Positions 1 through 8,219 of a stretch of 64,000 bases of DNA are shown here, piece after piece. The notes beneath the pieces were generated by a model. The model saw only the letters and a list, made by a program, of their open reading frames with translations, searched no databases and had not been told where the DNA came from. A program made the translations under genes and the position numbers. How positions within the stretch are numbered: position 1 is the stretch's first letter; each line of letters starts with the position of its first letter. This DNA is from Chromatiales bacterium (GTDB lineage Bacteria > Pseudomonadota > Gammaproteobacteria > Steroidobacterales > GCA-2729495), in contig CP070671.1 in NCBI GenBank assembly GCA_020351875.1, positions 868,142 through 932,141 of the forward strand. The letters run 5' to 3'.

Positions 1-1366
1 GCGACACCAGCAGGAACTGGATGTCCTCCGGTGGCAGGCCGAGGGCCTGCACGGCCGACGAAGCGTCAATACCGAGGTCGGTCGTATCACTGTTTTCCTG
101 GTGAAAATAGAACACGCCACCCAGCCAGCGGAAACGACCCTCGGGCTGCGAATTCACTCGGAATTCCTGCGAGTAATATTCCTGGTTAAGCCCGACGCTG
201 CCGATCAGCGTATTCATGGACGAGAAACCGGAATTGTTGGGGAACTGGTTCTCCAAGGAGAAGATAATAGGTAGGCCCGTCGCATCAAACGCCGCTTTGT
301 CCACCCAACCGTAGTAAGGCTCACCGGCCTGCGTCCGATCGAGATCCGGCCGGCCCTGGTTGTTGTTGTCCGTGTAGGACGTAATTGAAGTCAAGGTTGC
401 CCAGTCGAAATCGAACTGCGCGTCCAGCACCACGCCCCACGTGCGGCCTTTGGCGGCATACGCGGACGGTGAGGTGCTGAGGGTGCGGGACTCCGCTGGC
501 GGGACCGTGCCGCAATAGTAGGCTGGCACGCCTAAATCGTAAGATGCCAGGGTGCGCGGAAACTTGTCCGGGTCCAGTTCGCCGCAGTTATTCGGCGTTT
601 TGCTGAGCGCCCGACTGTCCAGGTCTTCGTTCGAAATCCAGCCGCGGAGATTGAGATCAATGGTGTCTGTCGGCCTGAAGCGCAGATCGCCGGCGACCGC
701 ACGGGTCCGGGACCCCCCGAGACCACGGCCCGATTTCTCGGGCCCGCCATTGCGATACATCCCGTCATCATCGGCGTATTGGAACGCAAGGCGGCCGGCA
801 AGGTTCTTGACTATGGGCCCGGTCACGGCGCCCCTGATGTCGTACAGGCCATCTTCCGCGGCGGTCGTCTCGATATTGACCCCGAACTCGTCTGACGCTC
901 GCTTGGTGACAAAGTTGATGGCACCGGCAAAGGTGTTGCGCCCATACAGGGCCCCCTGTGGACCGCGCACAACCTCAATCCGCTCCATGTCGAAAATGTC
1001 TACATTCTGGGACGCGCGGCCGGACATGAAGACCCCATCCACAAACACGCCAACATTGTTGTCGAAGCCACGGCTGTCGATCACGCCAAGCCCCCGAATC
1101 ACCGGTGTCTGCCGGCGCCCGGTCTCACCGGCTTCGAAGGTCAGGTTCGGCGTCAACCTCGCCAGGTCCGCCACGTTGCGAAGGCCGGCGGTCTCGATGG
1201 TGCGCTCGCCGAAGGCCGTCACGGAGATCGGCGCCTCCTGGAGGGATTCCTCCACTTTTCGCGCTGTCACCACAATGTTGTCCAGCTGCGCCAGCGCCGG
1301 GGCTGCCGGAAATCCCGCCAGCAGACCAACTATCAGCCAGCCCGTGAGGCGACGTCGATTGCGCAT
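1..1366 (-). CDS. TonB-dependent outer-membrane receptor (3' part outside window)
   Basis: The first 455 codons of a TonB-dependent receptor are visible; the C-terminal barrel lies beyond the left edge. ATG at 1366 is followed by a Sec signal peptide ending ALA-Q at about residue 27, then a plug domain that opens with DNIVVTARK and continues with typical plug features (RGLG near 100, GPQGALYGRNTFAGAINFVT near 150). It is probably an energised importer of a bulky ligand. It lies 45 nt downstream of a DUF1838 gene on the same strand, and the two probably share the promoter with the LacI-type operator at 2410. The substrate cannot be told from the sequence. Confidence 0.93.
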   Translation of the reverse strand, partial: MRNRRRLTGWLIVGLLAGFPAAPALAQLDNIVVTARKVEESLQEAPISVTAFGERTIETAGLRNVADLARLTPNLTFEAGETGRRQTPVIRGLGVIDSRGFDNNVGVFVDGVFMSGRASQNVDIFDMERIEVVRGPQGALYGRNTFAGAINFVTKRASDEFGVNIETTAAEDGLYDIRGAVTGPIVKNLAGRLAFQYADDDGMYRNGGPEKSGRGLGGSRTRAVAGDLRFRPTDTIDLNLRGWISNEDLDSRALSKTPNNCGELDPDKFPRTLASYDLGVPAYYCGTVPPAESRTLSTSPSAYAAKGRTWGVVLDAQFDFDWATLTSITSYTDNNNQGRPDLDRTQAGEPYYGWVDKAAFDATGLPIIFSLENQFPNNSGFSSMNTLIGSVGLNQEYYSQEFRVNSQPEGRFRWLGGVFYFHQENSDTTDLGIDASSAVQALGLPPEDIQFLLVS

Positions 1367-1411
1367 TACCCGTTCCCCTGTTGTCCTGGTTTTAATCGTC
1401 ATGAAATTGAA

Positions 1412-2356
1412 TCAGGCCCGCGGCTTATGCTGCCGCGCGTAGCTTTCGAAACTCGATTCGTTTGGCGCGCTCCACTTCTCAGGAGAATGGTGGAAACGCG
1501 GATATTTGGCCACGTAGCTCCGCAGCGGCTCATTGAGGTCGCTAACGTCTGCCAGCTTGGTTTTCTTGCCCCGGTAACGCAGGTGGCCCGGACGGCCGCC
1601 CATGAACATCCACGGCAGCCAGGGCCCCAGGCGTGACCACCCGCCCACGTATGAGATGCTCGACAGCTCCGGATCTTCCAGATCGGCAAGGCTGACCGTA
1701 TACCACTCCGATTCCGTCACCCGCACGTACTCGCCTGTGGACTCCCGCTTCCAGACCTTGGGGTCCAGCACGTTCTTCCATCGCGTGTTGGTGTCGAAAA
1801 AGAAGGTCGCCTGGTCACCCAGGATGGACCAGGGCATCAGGAAAGGTTCCGGCTCCACCTGCCGCTCTTCGGTGCCCGGGTTGTAGTAACGCGGAAATAC
1901 CGTCGTCACATGATGATTGACCGGATCGTTGAACAGGTGCACCACCTCGACGGTCTCACCGGTAAACGGATTGAACCACTCATCGAGAATCTCGCCGGTT
2001 TCGAGATCTTTGTAGACGAAGATCTCGCGCTGCAGGATATGGTAGGCGTCATCGGGCAGCCGGATGGAACGCCGCACCTTGTAGCCTTCCATGTCGAACA
2101 GCGGCTGCACGATTTCATCGTCGCCGATGACCGAAAATACCCGCGCCTGGTTGTGCATCAGCACCTCTTCGTCGGGATCGGCGCTGCCCGTGATGCGGAT
2201 AAAGGCGTCAAGGTTCTGCTGCGGGTCGTCGGCGTCGAAGGGCACGCGTTGCTGGCGGGCCTCGGCGCGCGCAGGCGGCAAGGCGGCCGCAACGGCAGCC
2301 GCTGCGAGCAGCGTAACCTGCCGCCGGCTAAAACTGGCTTGTCCTGAATCCCCCAA
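1412..2356 (-). CDS. DUF1838 family protein with Tat-type signal (paralogue A)
   Basis: This 314-residue protein belongs to the DUF1838 family, whose function is unknown to me. The N-terminus has a twin-arginine signal (FSRRQVTLLAAAAVAAALPPARA-type, about residues 9-31), so the mature protein is probably periplasmic. It shares with the protein at 15171-16088 a GS.D.DE.V segment, an F/NP.T...VEV segment and a C-terminal DLxDPE...WxPWxxMGxxPG...RG.GKK block. I chose TTG at 2356 because GGGGG sits five bases upstream. The reading frame is open to 2455, but an earlier start would place the operator 2410-2425 and the -10 element inside the coding region. It is probably co-transcribed with the TonB receptor. 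Confidence 0.82.
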   Translation of the reverse strand: MGDSGQASFSRRQVTLLAAAAVAAALPPARAEARQQRVPFDADDPQQNLDAFIRITGSADPDEEVLMHNQARVFSVIGDDEIVQPLFDMEGYKVRRSIRLPDDAYHILQREIFVYKDLETGEILDEWFNPFTGETVEVVHLFNDPVNHHVTTVFPRYYNPGTEERQVEPEPFLMPWSILGDQATFFFDTNTRWKNVLDPKVWKRESTGEYVRVTESEWYTVSLADLEDPELSSISYVGGWSRLGPWLPWMFMGGRPGHLRYRGKKTKLADVSDLNEPLRSYVAKYPRFHHSPEKWSAPNESSFESYARQHKPRA

Positions 2357-2395
2357 TTCAACCCCCTGTCCAGGAACCGACGTCCTGACGGCCGC

Positions 2396-2401
2396 AGTAT
2401 T
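2396..2401 (-). promoter_or_regulatory. Candidate -10 element of the DUF1838-A/TonB unit
   Basis: Minus-strand AATACT lies 18 nt downstream of TTGCAC, the outer half of operator 2410-2425, which would act as the -35 hexamer. Repressor binding would then cover the -35. This is a pattern match only. Confidence 0.45.
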
Positions 2402-2409
2402 CCACAAGG

Positions 2410-2425
2410 TTGCACACGAGTGCAA
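2410..2425. promoter_or_regulatory. LacI-type operator, site 1
   Basis: TTGCACACGAGTGCAA is a 16-bp near-palindrome with a central CG, the form typical of LacI/GalR operators. It is identical to site 3 at 8162 and closely matches four more sites in the window. It lies 54 bp upstream of the proposed TTG start of the DUF1838-A gene. The cognate regulator is inferred to be the LacI-family gene at 19549-20571. Confidence 0.8.
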
Positions 2426-2572
2426 ACTGGCGACCGCGCCCTGCCCGGCGTCCATGGACGGTGGCCTAATTCGCTGAATTAACTATGACTTCAGGGGCTT
2501 GCAGCCAACGCCAGAGCGGTGCGCCCTACCGGACTCCGTGCCGGCGATCCCAACGGCCGCCGGGCCCGACCC

Positions 2573-2920
2573 TCAGGACATGGGCGCGCTGGTCGGCCCC
2601 GCTTTGTCACCGCCATAGGTGGAATACAGCCGCCCGTAGACCTGCTGGATCATGGCCAGGCGTTCCGCCTTCAGCTTGGCCTGCAACTCGTCCGACGGCG
2701 TGCCGTGTTCGAGGTCTTCCAGGGACACGACACCCTTGGCGGCCAGCTGCTCTTCCAGGAAGGCTTGCCGGTCGCGCAGCACCCAGAACTGGGCGCCGAG
2801 TTCGAGCACGATACCCAGCAGGTGATCGATGACCTCATTCTCGAAGTAACTGGGATTGCCCCTTTCCGCACCCGGCAAGTCGTTGGTGTAGGCCAGGTCT
2901 GCTTCTTTCAGTTTTGCCAT
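2573..2920 (-). CDS. Small helical protein paired with SAM methyltransferase (copy A)
   Basis: This is a soluble, charged 115-residue protein with no signal peptide or known motif. Most of it looks alpha-helical. It is paralogous to the 120-residue protein at 10382-10744: both have S-Y/F-F-E near the N-terminus and a VLRDR motif near the middle, followed by an E-x-L-x-x-x-G-(V/I) segment. In both places the gene sits next to a large class I methyltransferase of the same subfamily, here downstream with a 13-nt gap and there upstream. This suggests a partner or accessory subunit of the methyltransferase. A substrate or precursor-peptide role is a weaker alternative. Function unknown. Confidence 0.75.
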   Translation of the reverse strand: MAKLKEADLAYTNDLPGAERGNPSYFENEVIDHLLGIVLELGAQFWVLRDRQAFLEEQLAAKGVVSLEDLEHGTPSDELQAKLKAERLAMIQQVYGRLYSTYGGDKAGPTSAPMS

Positions 2921-2933
2921 TTGCTCAGGTTCC

Positions 2934-4031
2934 TCAGGCAGCGGGCTTGACCACGACGCGCCCGCGAGTCAGGGCCGCCTTGGGATCGTAATGCTCCAGC
3001 TCGAAGCCCGCTTCCACCAGCAGGTCTTCCACGTTTGACCGAACATAGTCCGGCAGGTACGGCTCGCCGTTGTCAGCTGCGTCCATCTCGGCGAAGAACA
3101 TGCTGTACACGCCGCGGGAACGCACGCTCGGAAAATCCAGCACGGTGAACTTGCCACCGGGCCGCAGCACCCGGAAAACTTCGGCAATCGCTTCCTTCGC
3201 GACGGGTACGGGCAGTTCGTGGAACAGCAACATGGCCAGCACCGCATCAAAATGGTTATCCGGGAAATCCAGCTCTTCGGCCGCCATCTGCCGCAGGTGG
3301 ATCTCCGCGCCCGCTTCCATCGCGCGCACATGGGCATAGCGCACCATCGGCGCGCTGATATCGATGCCCCACACTTCCGCGTCGGGATACTTCTCTTTCA
3401 AGGCGATCGTGGTCGCACCTGCGCTAACGCCCAGGTCCAGAATGCGCGACACCTGGCCGTCATCCGGCACCGCCGTTGCCATGGAGACGCCTTTCGCGAG
3501 CCGGTCGTGGTCTGCAGCACCACCCAGGAAAACTTTCAGGCCGTAGTCATAGAAGGGCCCCGCCAACTCGTCTTTCACATAGCCGCCGGGCTGAATGTGA
3601 ATTTCCCGGCTGGCGTACTCCGGTGCGTTCTCCCGCCAGTTATCGTCGTATTCGACAGTGCCGGGCCCGGCAGCTTCGGCCGCGTCAAAGGCTGCCACAA
3701 TCTCGTCGCGACGTTGATTGAGTGATTTGGACAGGCCCGACCAGAAGGCTTCCTGCAGGCTCCGCTTCACCCGGTAGTAGGTTTTCAATGTCGGATCCTG
3801 CATCAGCAGGTCGATGGCCGCCTGCGTCGTTTCAGGATCCGGGGAATCTGCGATACCCGCATCTGTCATCAATTGCTGGCTGTATTCGCCAATGGGCCGC
3901 TGCTGCGCGTGCATCAGGACATTGCGGGCATCCTCGATGAACTCCACATAGGCCTCGTCACCCCGGGTGGTCAGCGTGGGATACACACCGGCAATCTTGC
4001 CGCGCGGAAAAAGGGCATCCTGAATACTCAT
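2934..4031 (-). CDS. Class I SAM-dependent methyltransferase with long N-terminal domain (copy A)
   Basis: A 365-residue protein. Residues 1-190 form a helical N-terminal domain I do not recognise. A Rossmann methyltransferase domain follows: motif I ILDLGVSAG at 197-205, the acidic ribose-binding loop WGIDIS at 221-226, then FRVLRPGGKF. It is paralogous to the protein at 10780-11946, with a nearly matching (Y/W)PDAEV(W/Y)GIDI.AP..RYAH block and a PG(G/S)Y block before the Rossmann domain. ATG at 4031 is the first start that leaves operator 4130-4145 upstream. It leads a minus-strand unit with the small helical protein at 2573. It probably methylates a small molecule; the substrate is unknown. 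Confidence 0.88.
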   Translation of the reverse strand: MSIQDALFPRGKIAGVYPTLTTRGDEAYVEFIEDARNVLMHAQQRPIGEYSQQLMTDAGIADSPDPETTQAAIDLLMQDPTLKTYYRVKRSLQEAFWSGLSKSLNQRRDEIVAAFDAAEAAGPGTVEYDDNWRENAPEYASREIHIQPGGYVKDELAGPFYDYGLKVFLGGAADHDRLAKGVSMATAVPDDGQVSRILDLGVSAGATTIALKEKYPDAEVWGIDISAPMVRYAHVRAMEAGAEIHLRQMAAEELDFPDNHFDAVLAMLLFHELPVPVAKEAIAEVFRVLRPGGKFTVLDFPSVRSRGVYSMFFAEMDAADNGEPYLPDYVRSNVEDLLVEAGFELEHYDPKAALTRGRVVVKPAA

Positions 4032-4129
4032 CGCACAAGCACCTTGACGTCGGTTAGCGGTCAGACCAAAAGATTCGCCGGCGCACGTGGTGCCGATGAA
4101 TATTGACGGTCTTCGTGGTACTTGGCAGT

Positions 4130-4145
4130 ATGCACTCGTGTGCAA
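4130..4145. promoter_or_regulatory. LacI-type operator, site 2
   Basis: ATGCACTCGTGTGCAA differs at one base from the reverse complement of sites 1 and 3. It lies between the divergent starts at 4031 (methyltransferase A, minus) and 4194 (NYC1-like SDR, plus), so one site could control both units. No convincing -10 could be fixed on either side. Confidence 0.75.
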
Positions 4146-4193
4146 AGTGCTGTCAAAACCCCACGCCTCCTCAATATCAAGGGTTAAAGCCGG

Positions 4194-4991
4194 GTGAATA
4201 TCGTGATCACCGGTGGGACTCGCGGCATTGGCCGCGGCCTCGCCGAAGAATTCGTCAGGCGCGGCCATAACGTGGTGATCTCCGGCCGGCAGCCCGCCGC
4301 CGTCGCGAGCGCTGTCGGGGCCATTGATCGCGCCGGACCGGGTCACGCTGCGGGCACCGCGGGCGAAGCCGACGACCCGGCGTCCCACGAGGCGCTTTGG
4401 GAACTCGCGAGTCAGACTTTCGGCGCAGTGGACATCTGGGTCAACAACGCCGGGATGACCAACCGCAAAGTCAAACTGGCCGAATTGCCGCCGGAAGAAA
4501 TCGGCGCGGTCGTGAGCACCAATGTGACCGGCGTGGCCCACGGCTGCAAAGTGGCCATCGGCGGGATGCTGAGCCAGGGGCACGGCAAGGTTTTCAACAT
4601 GGAGGGCTTCGGCAGCGACGGCATGACCCAAGCAGGCATGACTGTCTATGGCGCAAGCAAACGCGCCGTGCGCTATCTCACGAAGTCCCTGGCCAAAGAA
4701 TACGCCGACAGCCCGCTGATCATCGCCAATCTCAGCCCGGGCATCGTCGTGACCGAATTCCTGACCCGCGATCTGTATGCCCACAATCCAGATGAGCTGA
4801 ACAAGCGCAAGAAACTCCTGAGCCTCCTCGCCGACCGGGTTGAAACCGTGGCACCGGCCCTGGTGGACGGCATGCTCAAGCTCGACAAGACCGGGGGGGC
4901 CGTGCGCTGGATGACTCCGATGCAGGCACTCGGCCGACTGGTGACCAGCGTGTTTCGCAAGCGGGATCCGTTTGCCAGTTCAACGCCCTGA
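4194..4991 (+). CDS. NYC1/NOL-like short-chain dehydrogenase/reductase
   Basis: A 265-residue classical SDR, predicted cytoplasmic. It has TGGTRGIG at 6-13, NNAG at 84-87 and YGASK with Tyr152 and Lys156. The FNMEGFGSDG segment (about 135-143) and the C-terminal (V/L)SPGIVVTEFL...TP block resemble the chlorophyll(ide) b reductase subfamily (NYC1/NOL) more than generic SDRs, with Ser141 as the likely catalytic serine. The start is GTG at 4194, 49 bp from operator site 2. The stop overlaps the next start as TGATG. It leads a four-gene unit with two NmrA-like proteins and an FGE-like lipoprotein. The subfamily call rests on remembered motifs; an NAD(P)H-dependent carbonyl reductase or alcohol dehydrogenase is the safe reading. 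Confidence 0.86.
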   Translation: MNIVITGGTRGIGRGLAEEFVRRGHNVVISGRQPAAVASAVGAIDRAGPGHAAGTAGEADDPASHEALWELASQTFGAVDIWVNNAGMTNRKVKLAELPPEEIGAVVSTNVTGVAHGCKVAIGGMLSQGHGKVFNMEGFGSDGMTQAGMTVYGASKRAVRYLTKSLAKEYADSPLIIANLSPGIVVTEFLTRDLYAHNPDELNKRKKLLSLLADRVETVAPALVDGMLKLDKTGGAVRWMTPMQALGRLVTSVFRKRDPFASSTP

Positions 4992-5647
4992 TGAGCGGCG
5001 CGATTGAACGCGTGCTGGTGTTTGGCGCCACCGGCCCGACGGGCCTGCAGGTCGTCGAACAGGCGCTGCAGCGCGGCCTTGAGGTCACCGCCTTTGTTCG
5101 TGACCCGGCGAAGCTCACCATCGACCATCCGCGCTTGCGCCAAGTGACGGGCGATATCCTGCAGCCGGACAGCATCGATGCGGCCTTTGCCGAGCCTCCC
5201 GACGCGGTGGTGCTGGCGCTGGGCATCTTCCACAAGCAACCCGAGACCCGGCTGTCGACGGGCACGGCGCACATCGTTGCGGCCATGCAGAAGCACGGGG
5301 TGTCGCGCATCGTGGCCGTGTCCTCTCTCGGCGCCGGCGACAGCCGTTATCAGGGCAGCCTGCTGGCCAAGGCATTGCAGAAGTTTTTGCTGCGGCACGT
5401 GCTGGATGACAAAACCCGCCAGGAACAGATCCTGCGCGACAGCGGGCTGAACTGGACTGCCCTGCGCCCGCCCCAGCTGACGCTCGATGCCAGCATCCGC
5501 GATGACATCGTGTTGTGGACGGGCCGCCCGCCGCGACGAAAAATGACCTGGAAAGTATCGCGCGCAACCGTCGCGAAATACGCGCTGGATGCGGCGATCA
5601 CCGGCGCGCACGGCAACAGCGCCGTCAATATGTCTGAACCGGTTTGA
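4991..5647 (+). CDS. NmrA-like / atypical SDR NAD(P)H-binding protein
   Basis: A 218-residue cytoplasmic protein with an N-terminal GATGPTG nucleotide-binding loop at 12-18 and the compact length of the flavin reductase/biliverdin reductase B group of atypical SDRs. It lacks the YxxxK pair of classical SDRs. A VAVSSLGAGDSRY segment near residue 105 and WTALRPPQLT near 157 fit this family. It overlaps the preceding SDR by one base, which suggests translational coupling. It is one of four NmrA-like genes in the island and the only one without an export signal or membrane anchor. Confidence 0.85.
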   Translation: MSGAIERVLVFGATGPTGLQVVEQALQRGLEVTAFVRDPAKLTIDHPRLRQVTGDILQPDSIDAAFAEPPDAVVLALGIFHKQPETRLSTGTAHIVAAMQKHGVSRIVAVSSLGAGDSRYQGSLLAKALQKFLLRHVLDDKTRQEQILRDSGLNWTALRPPQLTLDASIRDDIVLWTGRPPRRKMTWKVSRATVAKYALDAAITGAHGNSAVNMSEPV

Positions 5648-5660
5648 GGGAAGGCGTTAC

Positions 5661-6593
5661 ATGAAGATTCAACCGAACACAATTGCACGTTGCGCAGCAT
5701 CCCTGGTCTGCGCAGCGTTGTTATCGGCCTGCGCCGCTGCGCCCGAGCGGACTCCCGGTGAACGTTTCAGCGACTGTGCCGGCTGTCCGGAAATGGTCGT
5801 GATCCCCACGGGCAGTTTCGCCATGGGTTTCGACGGCGGCGAACCGGAACGCTACAAGGGCCCGGTACGCCAGATCACGATTGCGCGGGCGTTTGCCGCC
5901 GGGCGCACGGAAGTCACGGTGGCCCAGTACCGGGACTTTGTAAATGCCACCGGATACGCCGCTGCCGTTGGCTGTTACGCCTGGGATGGCAAAGTCGCGC
6001 GCATGAATGACGCGGCCAGCTGGCAGGACCCCGGCTACGGCCGCGAACTCACGCCGGAAGAACCGGCCGTTTGCCTGGACTGGACCGACGTCAAGGCATA
6101 CGTCGACTGGCTGGCAGCCAGGACCGGGCAGCCCTATCGACTGCTGAGCGAGGCAGAATGGGAATATGCGGCCGATGCCGGCAGTACCGCGGTGTTTCCG
6201 TGGGGCGATGATCCGGACGCGGCCTGCGCCTATGCCAATGTCTACGACCTGGATGCGGCCGACGCCATCGATGACTCACCGCTGACGCCGGTGAACTGCC
6301 GGGACGGCCATGCGGGAATCGCACCCGTGGGCAGTTACCCGCCCAACAAACTGGGGCTGCAGGACATGGTCGGCAATGTCTGGGAATGGACCCAGGACTG
6401 CTACGTCATGCCTGCCCCGGCGGCGCCACTGGATGGCAGCCCGGTTATCACCGAGAACTGCGATCGTCGGTCCGTCAAGGGTGGCAGCTGGATCACCGGG
6501 ATACAGCGTCAACGGCCCACCTTCCGTGGCCGGGATCCGGAAGACCGCGTGAGCCTGGTGTTCGGATTCCGGGTCGCACGCGACCTGGACTGA
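5661..6593 (+). CDS. FGE/sulfatase-modifying-factor-fold lipoprotein (copy 1)
   Basis: A 310-residue protein with a lipobox LSAC (Cys24), so probably an anchored lipoprotein. Residues 40-308 form a formylglycine-generating-enzyme fold: IPTGSFAMG, RTEVTVAQYRDFV, LLSEAEWEYAA, GNVWEWTQD and a final KGGSW...FGFRVARDLD block. True FGEs have catalytic cysteines after GGSW; here this stretch contains none, so formylglycine synthesis is unlikely. A CxxC (DCAGCPE) sits just after the anchor and is shared with copy 2 at 13382. No sulfatase gene is in view. ATG at 5661 follows a GAGGGAAGG ribosome-binding site. Confidence 0.86.
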   Translation: MKIQPNTIARCAASLVCAALLSACAAAPERTPGERFSDCAGCPEMVVIPTGSFAMGFDGGEPERYKGPVRQITIARAFAAGRTEVTVAQYRDFVNATGYAAAVGCYAWDGKVARMNDAASWQDPGYGRELTPEEPAVCLDWTDVKAYVDWLAARTGQPYRLLSEAEWEYAADAGSTAVFPWGDDPDAACAYANVYDLDAADAIDDSPLTPVNCRDGHAGIAPVGSYPPNKLGLQDMVGNVWEWTQDCYVMPAPAAPLDGSPVITENCDRRSVKGGSWITGIQRQRPTFRGRDPEDRVSLVFGFRVARDLD

Positions 6594-6666
6594 AAATCCG
6601 CGTGTCGGCAGTTCGGCCCGATCGTATGTTTCACCTGTCCTGAAACGCAGGTTAAGGAGAAGAGAC

Positions 6667-7473
6667 GTGAGAATCCAAACCCAAACGGCCGCAGCACTGG
6701 CTGCGCTGGTGACGCTCCCCTGGTTCCTGATGGGCTGCGCCCAAACGACCACCGCCGGGGATTCGAGTGCTTCCGAACTGCCCGTGGTACTGGTGATCGG
6801 CGCAACGGGGCGCACCGGGGGTCCGATACTGGCGGCACTGGGTGACGACTATCGGATACGGGCTCTGGTACGAGACCTGGATCGCGCCCGGGCGCAATTA
6901 CCGGCTACCGTAACTTTGTTCCGCGGTGATGTCCGCCAGCCGGAGACGCTAGCGTCGGCTTTTGAGGGTACCCAGTTCGTCGTCTCAGCCGTCGGTGCCA
7001 GATTTGTGGGCCAAGGTGAACTCGACGATCCGATGAATACCCCGGAGTTAGTGGACTATGAGGGCGTGAAGCACCTGGCCGGGGCGGCGCGCACCGCTGG
7101 GGTCAAGCACTTCGTACTGGTTTCGGCGATGGGCGTTACCCGTTCGGGAGGCTCGCATGATCGGATGGCCAATATCATGCACTGGAAACTCAAGGGTGAG
7201 AACGCGCTGCGGACCAGCGGGGTGCCCTACACGATTGTAAGGCCGGGAGGATTAACTGACGAAGCCGGCGGCACTTTCGGCACCCTGGTGGCCCAGGGCG
7301 ACAACCAGGGTCCCGGTCAGACCAACCGCATTGATGTGGCCAGGATCTGCGTACGCGCCTTAACTGATCCGGCGGCGCGCAATGTGACCCTCGAGGTCGT
7401 GAAGGACGCGTCGCAACCCGTTGTCCCATCGGACGGCGACGTCTTCTCTGGCCTGAAAGCCGATGTGCCGTAA
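6667..7473 (+). CDS. NmrA-like NAD(P)-binding lipoprotein
   Basis: A 268-residue atypical SDR with GATGRTG at 45-51 and the NmrA-type blocks VDYEGVKHLAGAAR, HFVLVSAMG and YTIVRPGGL. The N-terminus has a hydrophobic segment ending in FLMGC (Cys24), a good lipobox, so the enzyme appears to be exported. That is unusual for an NAD(P)-dependent protein. The start is GTG at 6667 with a strong AAGGAG seven bases or so upstream. It is the last gene of the unit starting at 4194. It resembles the proteins at 21703 and 22687. Confidence 0.85.
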   Translation: MRIQTQTAAALAALVTLPWFLMGCAQTTTAGDSSASELPVVLVIGATGRTGGPILAALGDDYRIRALVRDLDRARAQLPATVTLFRGDVRQPETLASAFEGTQFVVSAVGARFVGQGELDDPMNTPELVDYEGVKHLAGAARTAGVKHFVLVSAMGVTRSGGSHDRMANIMHWKLKGENALRTSGVPYTIVRPGGLTDEAGGTFGTLVAQGDNQGPGQTNRIDVARICVRALTDPAARNVTLEVVKDASQPVVPSDGDVFSGLKADVP

Positions 7474-7655
7474 AGCCCGTGAACCCAAAAGGCAACTAAG
7501 AAGCATAGAGACACTGAGATGATTAGACCTGCTGCGGCGATTAGTTCGCCAAGGCACCGTTTCGAAAGCCTTGCGGTGCATGGATCGCAGCTATGAACTG
7601 CCAGGAAATTCAGCCAGATATACCTGGCCATGTGCCGCGGCAGCCAGCTGCAAAT

Positions 7656-8108
7656 TCAGCGGGCCGGAAACAGCTGCGCGATCGCGGTATTGATTCGATC
7701 GTAGGTGCCGCAGCGGCAGATATTGGTCAGCCGCTCGCGCACGGCGTCGGGCTGCAACCCGGGTTCCTCACTGAGGATCGCCGCCACGGACATGATCATC
7801 CCGGGCTGGCAGTAGCCGCACTGGGGCACCTGGGCTTCGATCCACGCGGCCTGCACCCGGGCCATGGCGGTCTCGCCGAGACCCTCGATGGTGACAACGC
7901 TGGCGCCATCGGCCGACTCGACGGGCACACCGCAGGAACGGATCGCGCGCCCGTTCAGATGTACCGTGCACGCACCGCACAGCGCGTTGCCGCAGCCGAA
8001 TTTGGTGCCCTTCAGTCCCAGCAGGTCCCGCAGCACCCACAGCAGCGGCATGCCCGGCGTCGCGTCCACCGCCCGCTCTTCCCCATTGACCGTCAACTTG
8101 ATCATCAT
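7656..8108 (-). CDS. (2Fe-2S) small subunit of a molybdenum hydroxylase
   Basis: A 150-residue protein with the two [2Fe-2S] domains of the xanthine oxidase/isoquinoline 1-oxidoreductase alpha family. The plant-type ferredoxin ligands are Cys39, Cys44, Cys47 and Cys59, and the second cluster uses Cys97, Cys100, Cys131 and Cys133. All eight are present. ATG at 8108 follows AAGAAGG at seven bases; ATG at 8105 is the alternative. It passes electrons from the Mo site of the large subunit at 8220. The two subunit genes are transcribed divergently across operator site 3, whereas they normally lie in one operon. No separate FAD or cytochrome subunit is nearby. Confidence 0.92.
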   Translation of the reverse strand: MMIKLTVNGEERAVDATPGMPLLWVLRDLLGLKGTKFGCGNALCGACTVHLNGRAIRSCGVPVESADGASVVTIEGLGETAMARVQAAWIEAQVPQCGYCQPGMIMSVAAILSEEPGLQPDAVRERLTNICRCGTYDRINTAIAQLFPAR

Positions 8109-8161
8109 CGCTGAGCCTTCTTGTCGCCGCTGAAGCCCGCTCGCGGCCTGCGGAGCCTGGC

Positions 8162-8177
8162 TTGCACACGAGTGCAA
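8162..8177. promoter_or_regulatory. LacI-type operator, site 3
   Basis: TTGCACACGAGTGCAA, identical to site 1, lies between the divergent subunit genes of the molybdenum hydroxylase (starts 8108 and 8220). On the plus strand its first half TTGCAC acts well as a -35 for CATAAT at 8185-8190, with a 17-bp spacer. Confidence 0.82.
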
Positions 8178-8184
8178 TGAGCAT

Positions 8185-8190
8185 CATAAT
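8185..8190 (+). promoter_or_regulatory. Candidate -10 element of the Mo-hydroxylase large-subunit unit
   Basis: CATAAT matches the sigma-70 consensus at five of six positions and lies 17 bp downstream of TTGCAC at 8162-8167, inside operator site 3. A repressor on the operator would block this promoter. Confidence 0.55.
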
Positions 8191-8219
8191 GACTCAGCCC
8201 CAAGCTGTCCAGACGCGCT

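Noticed and set aside
552..1442. Plus-strand frame of 296 codons
   Set aside because: It lies antisense to the TonB receptor, whose protein reads through with signal peptide and plug motifs.
4673..5611. Minus-strand frame of 312 codons across the SDR and NmrA-like genes
   Set aside because: Composition is that of an antisense frame, and two recognisable genes are on the other strand.
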